Under the pieces are notes generated by a model, which saw only the letters and a program-made list of their open reading frames with translations, ran no database searches and had not been told where the DNA came from. Shown one piece after another: positions 16,410 to 26,200 of a DNA stretch of 31,668 nucleotides. The stretch is taken from NCBI GenBank assembly GCA_044450785.1, contig JBIOJM010000080.1, positions 1-31,668 on the forward strand, read 5' to 3'. This DNA is from JBIOJM01 sp044450785. Its GTDB lineage: Bacteria; Planctomycetota; Planctomycetia; Isosphaerales; Isosphaeraceae. The translations under genes and the position numbers were made by a program. The number at the start of each line of letters is the position of its first letter. Position 1 is the stretch's first letter.

Positions 16410-17606
16410 CTAAGAACGCGCCGAGGTCGAGGCTCTCGAAGAAGAATGGTCCGCTCGGGGTGATCTGTCAACGCGGAACGGAGTGATTTTTGAATAGCCG
16501 CTCCGCTCGAGCAGGGGCCGCTCGATGAACCGCCAGGACACCCCGGCGACGGGGACGCTGACGAGGACAGCCAGCAACCGGAGCCCCAGGAGATTACCCG
16601 AATAGCCCAGACCTCGCGCGAGGTCGAGCGCGATCAGCAGGATTGGATAATGATAGAGATACAGGCCGTAGCTGATTCGGCCGAGGTGCCGGAGGGGCCG
16701 GAGCCGAAGGAGCTTGATCGCCGGGCGGCCAGCGTGGGTCAGCACAAGGTCGATCAGTCCCAGCCAGAGGAGGTTGAAGGCCAGGACGGCGAGCCCGGGA
16801 TAGGTCCGAAGGCCGTCGTTCGGGCCGAGCCCCACCCGCGCGGCGATCGTGATGAGGATGAGGAGTCCGCCGAGGGCGGGGACTGCCGTCACTGGGGAGG
16901 CGAAGCGGAAGCCCCGCGGCGGCCTGGCCGGTCGCAGTTCGGCGAGACGATGGGCCGCCAGCCATCCCCCGAGCGCCAGTCCGTCAGCTTGAGCAAAGAG
17001 GCCGTCGAACCAAATCCCCCGGCTCCGCGCCAGCACCGAGCCTCCCGCGCACGCGAGTGCCAGAAGGGGTAGACGCCGCCGTCCGGCGACCAGCACGAGT
17101 GCCGGCCAGAGCAGATAGAACTGCTCCTCGATGGCAAGCGACCAGGCGTGTGCCAGGTACATGCTGAATCGTGAGGCCGTTCCCGACCAGAGCCGCGGAA
17201 GGCCCTGCGTGTACGTCAGGACATAGGGGAGTCCAGACCAGAAGAACCGGCGCGCCAGGAACGGGCTCAGGACGATCAAGATGCCGATCAACAGGTAATA
17301 GATCGGCCAGGTCCGCAACCCGCGTCGAACGTAGAAGTTCCGCAGGAACCCGGCGGAGCCTCCGTTCTTCAGGATGATCGACGTGATGAGATATCCGGAG
17401 AGGACGAAGAACAGATCGACCCCCGCCCAGCCGAATGGGAGCCATGCCCGATTGGCATGATAGATCAGAACCGCGAGCGCAGCGAGCCCTCGCACCGAAT
17501 CCAGTTCGGCGATCCGTCCCGCCGGTGCGACCTCGCCGTCCAACCGCTCCCCGACGCCATGCATCCTGATCACGCCGCGGGGTCGGACTCCGGACCATTG
17601 GCGCAT
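16410..17606 (-). CDS. Acyltransferase-3 family integral membrane O-acyltransferase (OafA/OatA-like)
   Basis: The 398-aa polytopic protein has the acyltransferase-3 hallmarks: ELDSVRGLAALAVLIYHAN with the essential-type His50 and the RG pair at 39-40, FFVLSGYLITS at 66-76 and HAWSLAIEEQFYLLWP. About ten hydrophobic segments follow. These enzymes move acyl groups, usually acetyl, across the membrane onto peptidoglycan, lipopolysaccharide or other glycans. There is no C-terminal SGNH domain fused here. The separate SGNH hydrolase at 9248-10555 could supply one, but this pairing is speculation. ATG17606 is supported by AGGAGGTGAG about 8 nt upstream. It is divergent from the MBOAT gene across a 304-bp spacer. 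Confidence 0.93.
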   Translation of the reverse strand: MRQWSGVRPRGVIRMHGVGERLDGEVAPAGRIAELDSVRGLAALAVLIYHANRAWLPFGWAGVDLFFVLSGYLITSIILKNGGSAGFLRNFYVRRGLRTWPIYYLLIGILIVLSPFLARRFFWSGLPYVLTYTQGLPRLWSGTASRFSMYLAHAWSLAIEEQFYLLWPALVLVAGRRRLPLLALACAGGSVLARSRGIWFDGLFAQADGLALGGWLAAHRLAELRPARPPRGFRFASPVTAVPALGGLLILITIAARVGLGPNDGLRTYPGLAVLAFNLLWLGLIDLVLTHAGRPAIKLLRLRPLRHLGRISYGLYLYHYPILLIALDLARGLGYSGNLLGLRLLAVLVSVPVAGVSWRFIERPLLERSGYSKITPFRVDRSPRADHSSSRASTSARS

Positions 17607-17910
17607 GCGCGCTCACCTCCTGCGCGAACCGACTTCGACTCGGCTCCGTGCCGCTGCCTCAGTACCATCTCGGACGTAGCGAGGCCCAAATCCAACATTT
17701 GTACCAACCGGGATCAAACTCATTGGAATTGACAAGATCCCGCTTGTTTCTTAGATAGGGACGACTTGGTGGCGGGAGAGGCCGCGCGCCGAGTGGGCCG
17801 GTGGCCGGTTGTCACGGATGATGAGCTGCCGGCCGGGCCGTATCCGGTCGGTAAGAAGGTTGGCGATCATCTGAATCAAGGGTTGCACGTCGCAGGGAAG
17901 TGGGCGTGAC
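17607..17910. other. Divergent promoter region between two O-acyltransferase genes
   Basis: This 304-bp spacer must hold the promoters for the acyltransferase-3 gene (minus) and the MBOAT gene (plus). It is less GC-rich around 17690-17760 than its surroundings. I see no convincing -35/-10 pair, operator palindrome or small gene. Confidence 0.5.
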
Positions 17911-19332
17911 ATGCGATTCAACTCTTATGAATTCGCCCTCTTCTTCGCCGCGCTTCTCCCCGCCTACTGGATTTTGCAGCGGCGCCTGAGAGCGCAGAAC
18001 GTCCTCCTCCTCGTCGTGGGCTATTACTTCTACGCTTGCTGGAACCCGAAGTTCCTCGCCCTGCTCTGCCTGTCGACGGTCATCGACTATGCCTGCGGGC
18101 TCTGGGTCGATCGCGTCGCCGACCCCGGTAGGCGCCGGCGAGTCGTCGCGCTCTCCCTGGCCGTCAACCTGGGCATGCTCGGCTATTTCAAGTACTACAA
18201 TTTCTTCGCCGAAAGCTTGCAGGCCGGGCTGGCGCGCGCGGGCGTGTCGATCCCGCTCGGGCACCTGGAAGTCGTGCTGCCGATCGGCATCTCCTTCTAC
18301 ACGTTCCAGTCGATGAGCTATGTCATCGACGTCTATCGCCGTGAAATCAAGCCCACGCGAAACCTGGTCCAGTTCGCAACCTTCGTGTCGTTCTTTCCGC
18401 ATCTGGTCGCTGGTCCGATCATGCGGCCGACGACTCTGCTGCCGCAGGTTTCCTGCCGTCGCCGCTTCAACCTGCACCAGTTCTACGACGGCTCGTACTT
18501 GATCTTCTGGGGTCTGCTCAAGAAGGTCGTGGTGGCCGACAACCTGGCGGTCATCGTCAACGACCTTTTCGGGCGCTGGCGTGCCCTTGATGGCGGCTTG
18601 TGCCTGCTGGCGGTTTATGCCTTCGCGTTCCAGATCTACGGCGACTTTTCAGGATATACCGACATCGCCCGGGGCGTGGGGAAATGCCTGGGCTTCGAGA
18701 TTCCGTTGAATTTCAATCTTCCCTACTTCGCGACGAGTCCCAAGGACTTCTGGGGCCGGTGGCACATCAGCCTGTCGCACTGGCTGCGCGATTACCTCTA
18801 CATCTCCCTGGGTGGGAGCCGCGGCGGCAGCCTGCTGACGTACCGCAACCTGATGCTGACGATGATCCTGGGTGGGCTCTGGCACGGAGCGCAGTGGACC
18901 TTCGTGGTCTGGGGCATCTACATGGGTGCCTTGCTTGTCCTGCACCGGCTGGCGTCACGGTGGCTGGAGCGCATCCAGCCGGCCGATCCGATCGACCGCG
19001 CCTGCTGGACTGGCCTGCGAATCATCGTCACGTTTCACCTGGTTTGTCTCGGTTGGTTGATCTTCCGCGCCGACACGATGGAGCAAGCCGCCGGGATGTT
19101 GACGGCGATCCTCCGGCACCCCGCGGTCCCGGCCGCGTCGTACTTGCTTCCCGTGGCCCTGACGATCATCCCGCTCTGGCTGGTGCAGCTCGTGCAGTAC
19201 ACCAGCGGCGACCTCGGCGTCATCGCGCGCACGCCCTGGTATGTCCGCAGCGTGTTCTACTCGGGGTGTTTCTACGCGATCGTGCTGCTCGGCCAGTTCG
19301 GCGGCCGGCAGTTCATCTACTTCCAGTTCTAA
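17911..19332 (+). CDS. MBOAT family O-acetyltransferase (AlgI-like)
   Basis: The 473-aa polytopic membrane protein belongs to the MBOAT family. It has the N-terminal MRFNSYEFALFFAALLPAYW, the VLPIGISFYTFQSMSYVIDVYR segment, FPHLVAGPI, a GRWHISLSHWLRDYLYI region and the catalytic-type His325 in GGLWHGAQW. In the AlgI group this His is at about position 322. The length fits AlgI/DltB-type proteins that bring acetyl groups across the membrane for transfer to exopolysaccharide. No AlgJ/AlgX/AlgF or DltD partner is adjacent. The detached SGNH hydrolase on the other strand could be one, but there is no proof. AGGGAAG upstream supports ATG17911. It is convergent with the injection-system operon; 82 bp separate the stops, with no clear terminator. 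Confidence 0.95.
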   Translation: MRFNSYEFALFFAALLPAYWILQRRLRAQNVLLLVVGYYFYACWNPKFLALLCLSTVIDYACGLWVDRVADPGRRRRVVALSLAVNLGMLGYFKYYNFFAESLQAGLARAGVSIPLGHLEVVLPIGISFYTFQSMSYVIDVYRREIKPTRNLVQFATFVSFFPHLVAGPIMRPTTLLPQVSCRRRFNLHQFYDGSYLIFWGLLKKVVVADNLAVIVNDLFGRWRALDGGLCLLAVYAFAFQIYGDFSGYTDIARGVGKCLGFEIPLNFNLPYFATSPKDFWGRWHISLSHWLRDYLYISLGGSRGGSLLTYRNLMLTMILGGLWHGAQWTFVVWGIYMGALLVLHRLASRWLERIQPADPIDRACWTGLRIIVTFHLVCLGWLIFRADTMEQAAGMLTAILRHPAVPAASYLLPVALTIIPLWLVQLVQYTSGDLGVIARTPWYVRSVFYSGCFYAIVLLGQFGGRQFIYFQF

Positions 19333-19414
19333 TTGCGAAACGGGGGTCGCCTATCGCCACTCCGAGGATTTCCCCGAGACGACGACACCCCGGCGGAACA
19401 CTCGGGTGGCCTGA

Positions 19415-21097
19415 CTATGGCGCCGCAGGGATGAACTTCTTCCGGCACTCGCTCACGAGCGTGACAGAACCATTCGCGGCGACCGCGACGATCCCGAGTG
19501 GGGCGTAGTGGTGGTCGATGCCATCCGGCGGCTTGGCGATGCGGACAATCACGGTATTGCCCTGGGTGTCTTTCTCCGCTTCACTGGGCCACTCCACATC
19601 GCCAGTGGCGGTGCGTGCCGGGATCAGCCAGTAATCTCCAGTGCGGTACTGGGTGGGCGGCTGTCCGGAGTCTGGTGGCTGAAACTGAATCCGAACTCCA
19701 TCTTCCAAGCTGAGCCACTTGCCGTCCGTGTCCTCGATGACAAGTGCGGCGTTGTCGCTCCCCAATTGCAATCCTCCATCGGCGGGGTCGCCTGCCTGGT
19801 AATCCCACCTCCGCAGCAAGGGGTGTTCTGTGGGATCACCCCAGATTGACGCGCCACTCAGAGTCACCGTCAAAGTAGAGCTGACGATAGACTGAACTTG
19901 AAGCATGGTTTCAGCATGGTTTTGCAGCACGTAGGTGTCATCCTCAATCTCAACCCACTCGCCTTCGGCCAGACCGAAGCGATCGTCGCGGCCGAGGGAT
20001 TCGAGAACAACCGTGGTTGTGAGACCACCACTTGAGATCGGAAAGACAACGGAACCGTTCTCTCGAGACCATTTGAACGTGGCGGCGCTGGTCAGTCCAT
20101 TGGCTGTGCCATCCCAGACGCCGCCGGCGCGGTGAATTTCGACCCGGTAGAGCTGATTCTCCGGGCCGGTGTAGCTCGCGCTCGGCGGGATGATACAGGG
20201 ATCGGTTGAGGCAGCCGTCTGCTTAGCCATGGCCTTCAACCGGCCGCGGTTGGCGCCGAACAGCGTCGCGACAGAGTTCGGGTCGGCAGGCTGGAAGTTT
20301 TCACAGGTAGTCGGAGGCTTGTTATCGGGATTCGGGCGGCCGAGAACCGTTTTTACCTGCCAGACGACTTTGGCGCGGGCCGTCGTATCGGGCCCGCCCA
20401 GCGCGACTTCGCGAATCGCATCGTCTTCAACGTAGGTTATGAGACGCTCCCACACATCCAGATAGATCAGATATATCGAGCTGGGCTTAAGATTTGCGGC
20501 AACCGGCACAGGGTAGTCCGGCTGCGTGAGATAAGTATAGACTCGGCGCACCTTGGGAGCGCTTGGTTTACCGAAAGTGAATCCACTCGGAAGTGTCAGC
20601 GTGAGTTGCGCCTGGCTTACGTCCGAGATCTGAACCACGGTCGGTGCGAAGGCAGCCGCTACCGGGGGGCCAGTCGGGATGTCGGGAAGTTGCACATCGT
20701 CGAACACTTCGACAAGCTGGTTCACCTGGAACGGCGCCCCATCCAGTGTCCACTGGTCGACCATAATCGCATTGGGCTTGCTGGTCGAGACGACAAAGCC
20801 AACAGCTCTGCTATCGGCCTCGCACAAAATGCCGTCGACGTAATAGCGTCCCAGGCCGATCCGGAAATCGTTGGGAACAGATGGCGTCGAGGGTATGGAC
20901 GCGACTCCGAATCCCCAGTCGGCGGAAGGACCGCCTTGCGGACCAATCAAGTCCGCCGCCAGACATCTCAAGTAGTGCAAAAAAATCGCAGCCTGCTCGT
21001 TCGAATCGGCATCAAGCTGCACCCGCCCTTGCTGCATTAGAACGCGATCGAAGTGGCGAAACGGGTTGAAGGTATTCTTGGTAAGATCGGCTTTCAT
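19415..21097 (-). CDS. DUF6519-like protein at the end of the contractile injection operon
   Basis: The 560-aa protein opens with KADLTKNTFNPFRHFDRVL and then MQQGRVQLDADSNEQ. It ends with HHYAPLGIVAVAANG and a short Cys-Arg tail. From memory this pattern fits the family named DUF6519, which accompanies eCIS baseplate genes. The body is beta-rich with many Pro and Gly residues, compatible with a tail-fibre, baseplate-peripheral or cargo-related protein. No enzymatic motif is visible. ATG21097 is chosen because the family signature begins there and AGGGGAG lies about 6 nt upstream; an upstream ATG at 21184 would run back into the gpI-like gene. It starts 10 bp after the stop of that gene. Function unknown; association with the eCIS is by operon position. 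Confidence 0.8.
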   Translation of the reverse strand: MKADLTKNTFNPFRHFDRVLMQQGRVQLDADSNEQAAIFLHYLRCLAADLIGPQGGPSADWGFGVASIPSTPSVPNDFRIGLGRYYVDGILCEADSRAVGFVVSTSKPNAIMVDQWTLDGAPFQVNQLVEVFDDVQLPDIPTGPPVAAAFAPTVVQISDVSQAQLTLTLPSGFTFGKPSAPKVRRVYTYLTQPDYPVPVAANLKPSSIYLIYLDVWERLITYVEDDAIREVALGGPDTTARAKVVWQVKTVLGRPNPDNKPPTTCENFQPADPNSVATLFGANRGRLKAMAKQTAASTDPCIIPPSASYTGPENQLYRVEIHRAGGVWDGTANGLTSAATFKWSRENGSVVFPISSGGLTTTVVLESLGRDDRFGLAEGEWVEIEDDTYVLQNHAETMLQVQSIVSSTLTVTLSGASIWGDPTEHPLLRRWDYQAGDPADGGLQLGSDNAALVIEDTDGKWLSLEDGVRIQFQPPDSGQPPTQYRTGDYWLIPARTATGDVEWPSEAEKDTQGNTVIVRIAKPPDGIDHHYAPLGIVAVAANGSVTLVSECRKKFIPAAP

Positions 21098-21107
21098 GGC
21101 GGCTCCC

Positions 21108-23294
21108 CTAGCTGGCGTAAATGATGCCGGCGTCCATCCCGGCCGGCGAGTACTCGTCGAGTCTGGTCTTGAGGTTGGCTGCACGCTGCGGCTGATATAA
21201 ATCGTGGAAGGCTCCCATTTCGGACTCGTCGTCGGCCCCGCGCTTGATTTCGCAGGCGCAGGCGCTCGCGAGCTGGCAGTACGTCGGGGTGCCGTAACGG
21301 GTGCTGTTGAATTCCGGCTCGACGCGAAGACGTTCGCTTTGCTGGAGCGTGTTCCGCTCGGCCGCGGTGAGATCGCCGTTCTGGAAGAGGGCCGTCACGG
21401 CCTGATCCACCAGGTCGGGCTGGCATTCGTACCGGCGCGGTGTGCGTGAACCGGGAGGCACGTAGCAGAAACGCATGCAGCCCTGCTGCCGCCGGCAGGC
21501 AAGAATGGAGCCCATGAAAATACTGTTCTCCGCAAGTGTAATGGCGTGAGTCTGAATCTGGCCGAATACTGTGCTACGGACGATGGTCAAGGTGGTGTAG
21601 GCGCACAGGCTCTCAGGCGCGCCCAGCGCGATGCGCTCGGAGCTGGTGGCGTCCAGGATGCTGTCGCTGATGCGGATCAGCCCCGGATCTTTTTTGACTT
21701 CATCTCGGTTAACCTGGATTGCGCCGATGATGCTGTGTTCGATGCTGATGCAATCCGGCGAATTGGTGAGCTCCAGACTCGGCTCGGAGGGAAGCTTGGG
21801 CCCACAATCGCAATGCAGTCCCCAGCCTGGGACCAGAGTGGAGTGGCGGATGGTAACGCCCGCCAGGTCGCCGTCGATTTGAACACCACGTCCGGTGATC
21901 AGCAAGCCGTCCAGCGTGAACCACGTCCCAACTTCGCCGGTGACGGCCAGGTCGTTCGGCTGGGAAGTCTGCCAGTCCAGAAGCCGGATGACCGGCCGCT
22001 TGCGGTTTGCGGCGCGGATTTGGAGGGTCTGGTGGGTCTTCAGCGAAACACTGATTTGTTCGACATACACGCCGCTGTCGGTGATCTCGATGACGGCATT
22101 CTGCGGCAGGTCTTTACTCCACTGGGCCAGGGCATCATTGATGCGCGTGAATGTTTCCTGCTCGCCCACCAGATAGATCGTCGAGCCGGCGGGCGCGCTG
22201 AGAGGGCGGTTGTACTCACCGCCGCCCAAGTCGGCGCTGAATCCGTAGTAGTACGATACCCACACATTCTGCTTCCGCGATTGACCTGGCGGAAAAGCGA
22301 TACGGCCCAAGCGGGGATCGACCGCGACGGTGTTCGGCAGCGGACGATAGGTCCAATCGGTAAGGTCGGCTGGGACGATCTGGTCGGGAGCTATCGGTTG
22401 CCGGGACGCGCCCACCGAGATCTGGAAACTCTTGCCGTCGCCATAGTAGAAGGGGACGCCGGATGTGGTGGTCTCCGCGGCTTCGCTGGTCTCCATCGTC
22501 TCCAGACTCCGACGACGAATCGGGGTCGGATAGTTGAGTTCGTTGGCGTTGTAGCCCAGGGATGCGGGTACCGGCTGGGGGTTGGTGTAAAGCGGGGAAT
22601 CGTTTCCCAGCACGCTGAACAGAAAGCAGTTCGGTGAGACTTCCTCAAAGCAGTAGGCAGGCGTGTTGGTCACGGAGTAGGCTTTCAATCGCCAGACGAA
22701 CAGGCCCACTTCGGGAATGTTCAGCCGGCCGCGATGGTGTTTGGAATTGATCCGCCTCACGTCCACCATGTGAGCGAGCTCATCGAACGGGCCGTTGACG
22801 TTTTCCATGGCATCGCCGTCACGCACATCGACGGTCTGGCCGCGGTCAAGTTGCAGATAGTTGATATTCTGCGTCACGCTCAGCAACCGGTAGAACTCGA
22901 CTGCGTGCGCCGGCCACCCGGCGACGGCCATGGCCAGGTCCTCGAGCAACGACAGCGTTCCCTTGCGGCGCCGGTAGTGGATCGTGTTGGCCACTTCGCG
23001 CCGCGGGATCAGGAGCCGTTCCTCGATGAGCCCGCGCGAGGTCGCTAGGCTGGCCAGCTCGGACAAGTCCACCAGCGGCGTGTAACCGACCAGGCCGCCG
23101 ATGTAGGGCACCACCCAGTCCTGGCAAGTCTCGATGAACCAGTTCTCGTAGAGCTGGGCGATATCCGCCTCAACGAGGTTGACTTGTTCGGCGATCACCT
23201 GCAGCAGGGCGCGCAGGGGATAGCCTTGGCCGGCGTCCCTCAACTGGTAGACGACCGGCAGGAGCTTGTACAATCGGTCGGGGTTCGCGCTCAT
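21108..23294 (-). CDS. gpI-like phage tail protein with probable beta-helix C-terminal half
   Basis: The first 130 residues (MSANPDRLYKLLPVVYQLRD, then an acidic ALLQVIAEQVNLVEADIAQ helix and ENWFIETCQDWVVPYIGGLVGY) match gpI-type baseplate proteins of phage P2 and their counterparts in injection systems. These link the baseplate wedge to fibres. Residues of about 370-600 show short repeating beta-strand patterns (for example TLQIRAANRKRPVIRLLDW, then FTLDGLLITGRGVQI) typical of a right-handed parallel beta-helix, often seen in glycan-binding or fibre modules. The C-terminal part has a Cys cluster (CACEIKRGADDESEMG) and a YQPQR segment. The gene is 728 aa long. Its start overlaps the stop of the upstream baseplate gene as ATGA, so translation is probably coupled. 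Confidence 0.85.
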   Translation of the reverse strand: MSANPDRLYKLLPVVYQLRDAGQGYPLRALLQVIAEQVNLVEADIAQLYENWFIETCQDWVVPYIGGLVGYTPLVDLSELASLATSRGLIEERLLIPRREVANTIHYRRRKGTLSLLEDLAMAVAGWPAHAVEFYRLLSVTQNINYLQLDRGQTVDVRDGDAMENVNGPFDELAHMVDVRRINSKHHRGRLNIPEVGLFVWRLKAYSVTNTPAYCFEEVSPNCFLFSVLGNDSPLYTNPQPVPASLGYNANELNYPTPIRRRSLETMETSEAAETTTSGVPFYYGDGKSFQISVGASRQPIAPDQIVPADLTDWTYRPLPNTVAVDPRLGRIAFPPGQSRKQNVWVSYYYGFSADLGGGEYNRPLSAPAGSTIYLVGEQETFTRINDALAQWSKDLPQNAVIEITDSGVYVEQISVSLKTHQTLQIRAANRKRPVIRLLDWQTSQPNDLAVTGEVGTWFTLDGLLITGRGVQIDGDLAGVTIRHSTLVPGWGLHCDCGPKLPSEPSLELTNSPDCISIEHSIIGAIQVNRDEVKKDPGLIRISDSILDATSSERIALGAPESLCAYTTLTIVRSTVFGQIQTHAITLAENSIFMGSILACRRQQGCMRFCYVPPGSRTPRRYECQPDLVDQAVTALFQNGDLTAAERNTLQQSERLRVEPEFNSTRYGTPTYCQLASACACEIKRGADDESEMGAFHDLYQPQRAANLKTRLDEYSPAGMDAGIIYAS

Positions 23295-26200
23295 GCCGTG
23301 ACCTCGGTGAGTATCAAGGTATCCGGAATATCCGGAGTCAGGATTACCAGCTCCGCCGGCAGCATACGGTTGGCCGGATCCGTGGCGGCCGGATCCACAC
23401 GCGCCAGATTCGCCTGGACAAAGCTGTTCAGCGCCAGGCTGCCCGCAAGTCCGGCCAGTTGAGCCGTCGTGCTGTCCTCGGGCACCGCATCGAATGTCTG
23501 AACGTCCACGTAGCTCACTCCGTCCACTTGCTGGATGATGCTGATCGCCTCGCTCAGAAAGGCGCTCTGGCCGAGGTTTCTTTGATCGAAGCCGAAAGCG
23601 CCGAGGAGCGCATCGCGCACGTCCGGCTCAACGGACTCCCACTGGTAGTCCGGCAGGATCTCGATTCGAGCGCTGATGACGAGCAGCTTCAGCTTGCGCA
23701 ACGCCACCTGGATCGGCAGGTAGGGGTCCCCGAACTGAAGCAGGGCCTGGATCAGGTTCTGGTAGAGGTTGGATGTCGGGTCGATGGGAACATCTAGGGC
23801 GCCCGCGATGGTGACGTGCACGACGAGGCGTCGGCCGTCGGTGAGGCGCGCGGCGCTCGACTTGCCGATGCCGGCAAAGTTGCGCGAGAAGTCGGCGTAG
23901 TCCTGAACCGAGACCAGCCGGTCGAGTGCCATTACGGCCACCGGCGTGTTGCTTCGCGCCTGAACGATGCTGTCACGATCGGCCCCGCCGCTGGCCGGTA
24001 GAGGGTTGATCACTCCCTGCGCGCCCTGCGGGTGACTGGCGAGCTGGCTGATCTGACCGGCCTGCACGTTCCCGGCCGCTCCGATGCCGTAGCGGTAAAC
24101 CGCCTTGATATTCGCCGAGCCGGTGGGCACCCTCGCCCCGTGTTCGCCGTTACCGAAGATGACCGTCGTGTGATCGGAATCATCGGTCTGGGTTATGTAC
24201 TCATGGTCGGTCGGTTCGAGACTGGCGAGGTCATCCGCTTCGTCCCATTCGACTTCGTTGACGCGCACGACCAGGGTGCTCTGCACGCCTTGCGGATTTG
24301 TCGCGGGAACATACGTGAGGGGCTTCTGGTGCAGCGCGAAACTCTGAAAAGCCTGGCTCCCGTCGCCGTCGCCGAGAATCTCTCCGACCGTCTGGCCGTG
24401 GGTGGCGTTGGCCACATTGCCGTAAATCGTGATCGATGTACTGTCGTACGTGTAGGCCAACGAATTGGCAAGCGTCAGGATGGTGTGGACTGGGGCCGTG
24501 GAGATTCGCCACGCGAAAACCTGACCGAGCACGCCTGCCGGAATGACTCCTCCCAGGTAGGGCAGATTTGTGGTGGGATCGACTAACAGTCCCTCGAAAT
24601 CGGGGAAGTTACCGGCTAGCTCGTCTGAGGTGGGAACATAAGCGTTTACGTAGAGTCCCGGCGCGAGCTGCACCTGGTCGCAGAACTGCTGGTTGGGAAG
24701 CGTGACCGGGGGAAGTTGCTGCTTAAGCTGCCCGACTCCTTGCGCGTCGCCCACCAGCTCTCCGACCACCAGACGATCACCTTGGGTGCTGGCATCGGTG
24801 ATGTAATAGACCCGGGAAAAAAAGGGGGGGACAAGATTCGGTGGCAACGTGGCGCAAAGCGGTGCATGCGAGCCCTGTGTCACCGCGGAGATCATCACCA
24901 CCTCGCTGGCCGTCACCCCCGTGGTGTTGGGTATGTCGGTGCGCTCGCCGGAAACAATGATCCAGCGGCCGGACTCCAGGCCGTCGTAGAGCTGCGCCAG
25001 CTCGATGGTGTCGCCCTCGACATCGGTATCGAGGGGCTCTTCGGCCAGGTCCAGCGGGTCCGGCTGCGCCCAGACCGTGACTTGCCGGAGCGTCGAAATG
25101 TCCGGTTTCGCGCCCGAGACGGTCAGCCACGGCTGACCGAGAATCAGTTCAGTCACCCGGGCGGCCATCCCATAGTCTGATCTCGATACGGACTTCACAT
25201 CGTTAACCTGGGTGATGAGCGGCTGGCTCGCGCCGGCATTGCCGATCACCACCCAACTGCCGGGGACGATCTTGTCATAGGTGGAATCCAGAGACAGGGC
25301 GCTGCCGGCGTCGACGGACGCTAGCGGCCACTCGTGGTAACACGGAACTTCTCCTGTTATGACCGAGGCTTGCTTAGGCGCATTGTTCCCATAAGGAGCG
25401 GCCTTCACACGCAGCGCGTACACCTGTACCTGGCTGGAGGGTGTCTCGACACCCGCCCAAGCCTGATAAATCGTCGTCGCCACCGCGGGCCTGAACGCGG
25501 CAAGCAGGCGCGGCGCGGTGTCCGCCTGCGGCGAAAACATCTGCGCAATGGTACGAACCAGGCGCTTAGGATTGGCAGGCTGCAATGAAGGAGGCAGCGC
25601 CAGGGGATCGATGATCGCCGTAAGATTTCCGAGGGCGGAAGCCTCCAGCGGGGATGTCACAAGCTGCGGCTGGCCCTCCCCGCCTTTTCCGGTATCGCTG
25701 CCAGGAAGGATCGATGCAAGAGCTTTCAGAACAGACAGCAGGTCAGCAGTCCATGGCTCCAGCCGGGTGAATTTGCGCTTGCGGGCGATGTCGTGCTCCT
25801 GCTCGATCTGCGGAACGGCGGCACGGACCATGTTGCCCGCCGTCGGTCCGTCGGGGGCGGCATTCACGTTGTTCACCAGTTCCGTGAGGATGGCGGACAC
25901 CGTGCTTGCCAGGTCGCTGTCCGCGAAAATGCTCGTGGCCTGGTCGATAAAGGGGGCCAGCGCCTTGCTGACGGTGTCCCCTGGCGTACGTCCGGGTTGT
26001 TGTGGGACCGTGATCTGAAGCGTCACTTCGGTCCGGTTCTGATCCGCCTGCGCTTCCACGTTGTTCACAAAGCGAGGTACCTGCTGTCCCGGATCATCTC
26101 CCAGCACAATGAGGATCGCGTCGCCAGTCTTCAGATTGGTAGAGATTCCCTGGAAATAAAGCGTGTCTCGTGTGAGGGCATCCGTGCCGGGGTCGACGTT

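Noticed and set aside
19333..19414. Bidirectional terminator between the convergent MBOAT and DUF6519-like genes
   Set aside because: Only a weak CCCGAG/CTCGGG pairing with a long loop was found and no T-tract.
21546..22637. 363-aa open frame on the plus strand
   Set aside because: It is antisense to the gpI-like gene. It has no motif and disagrees with operon structure.
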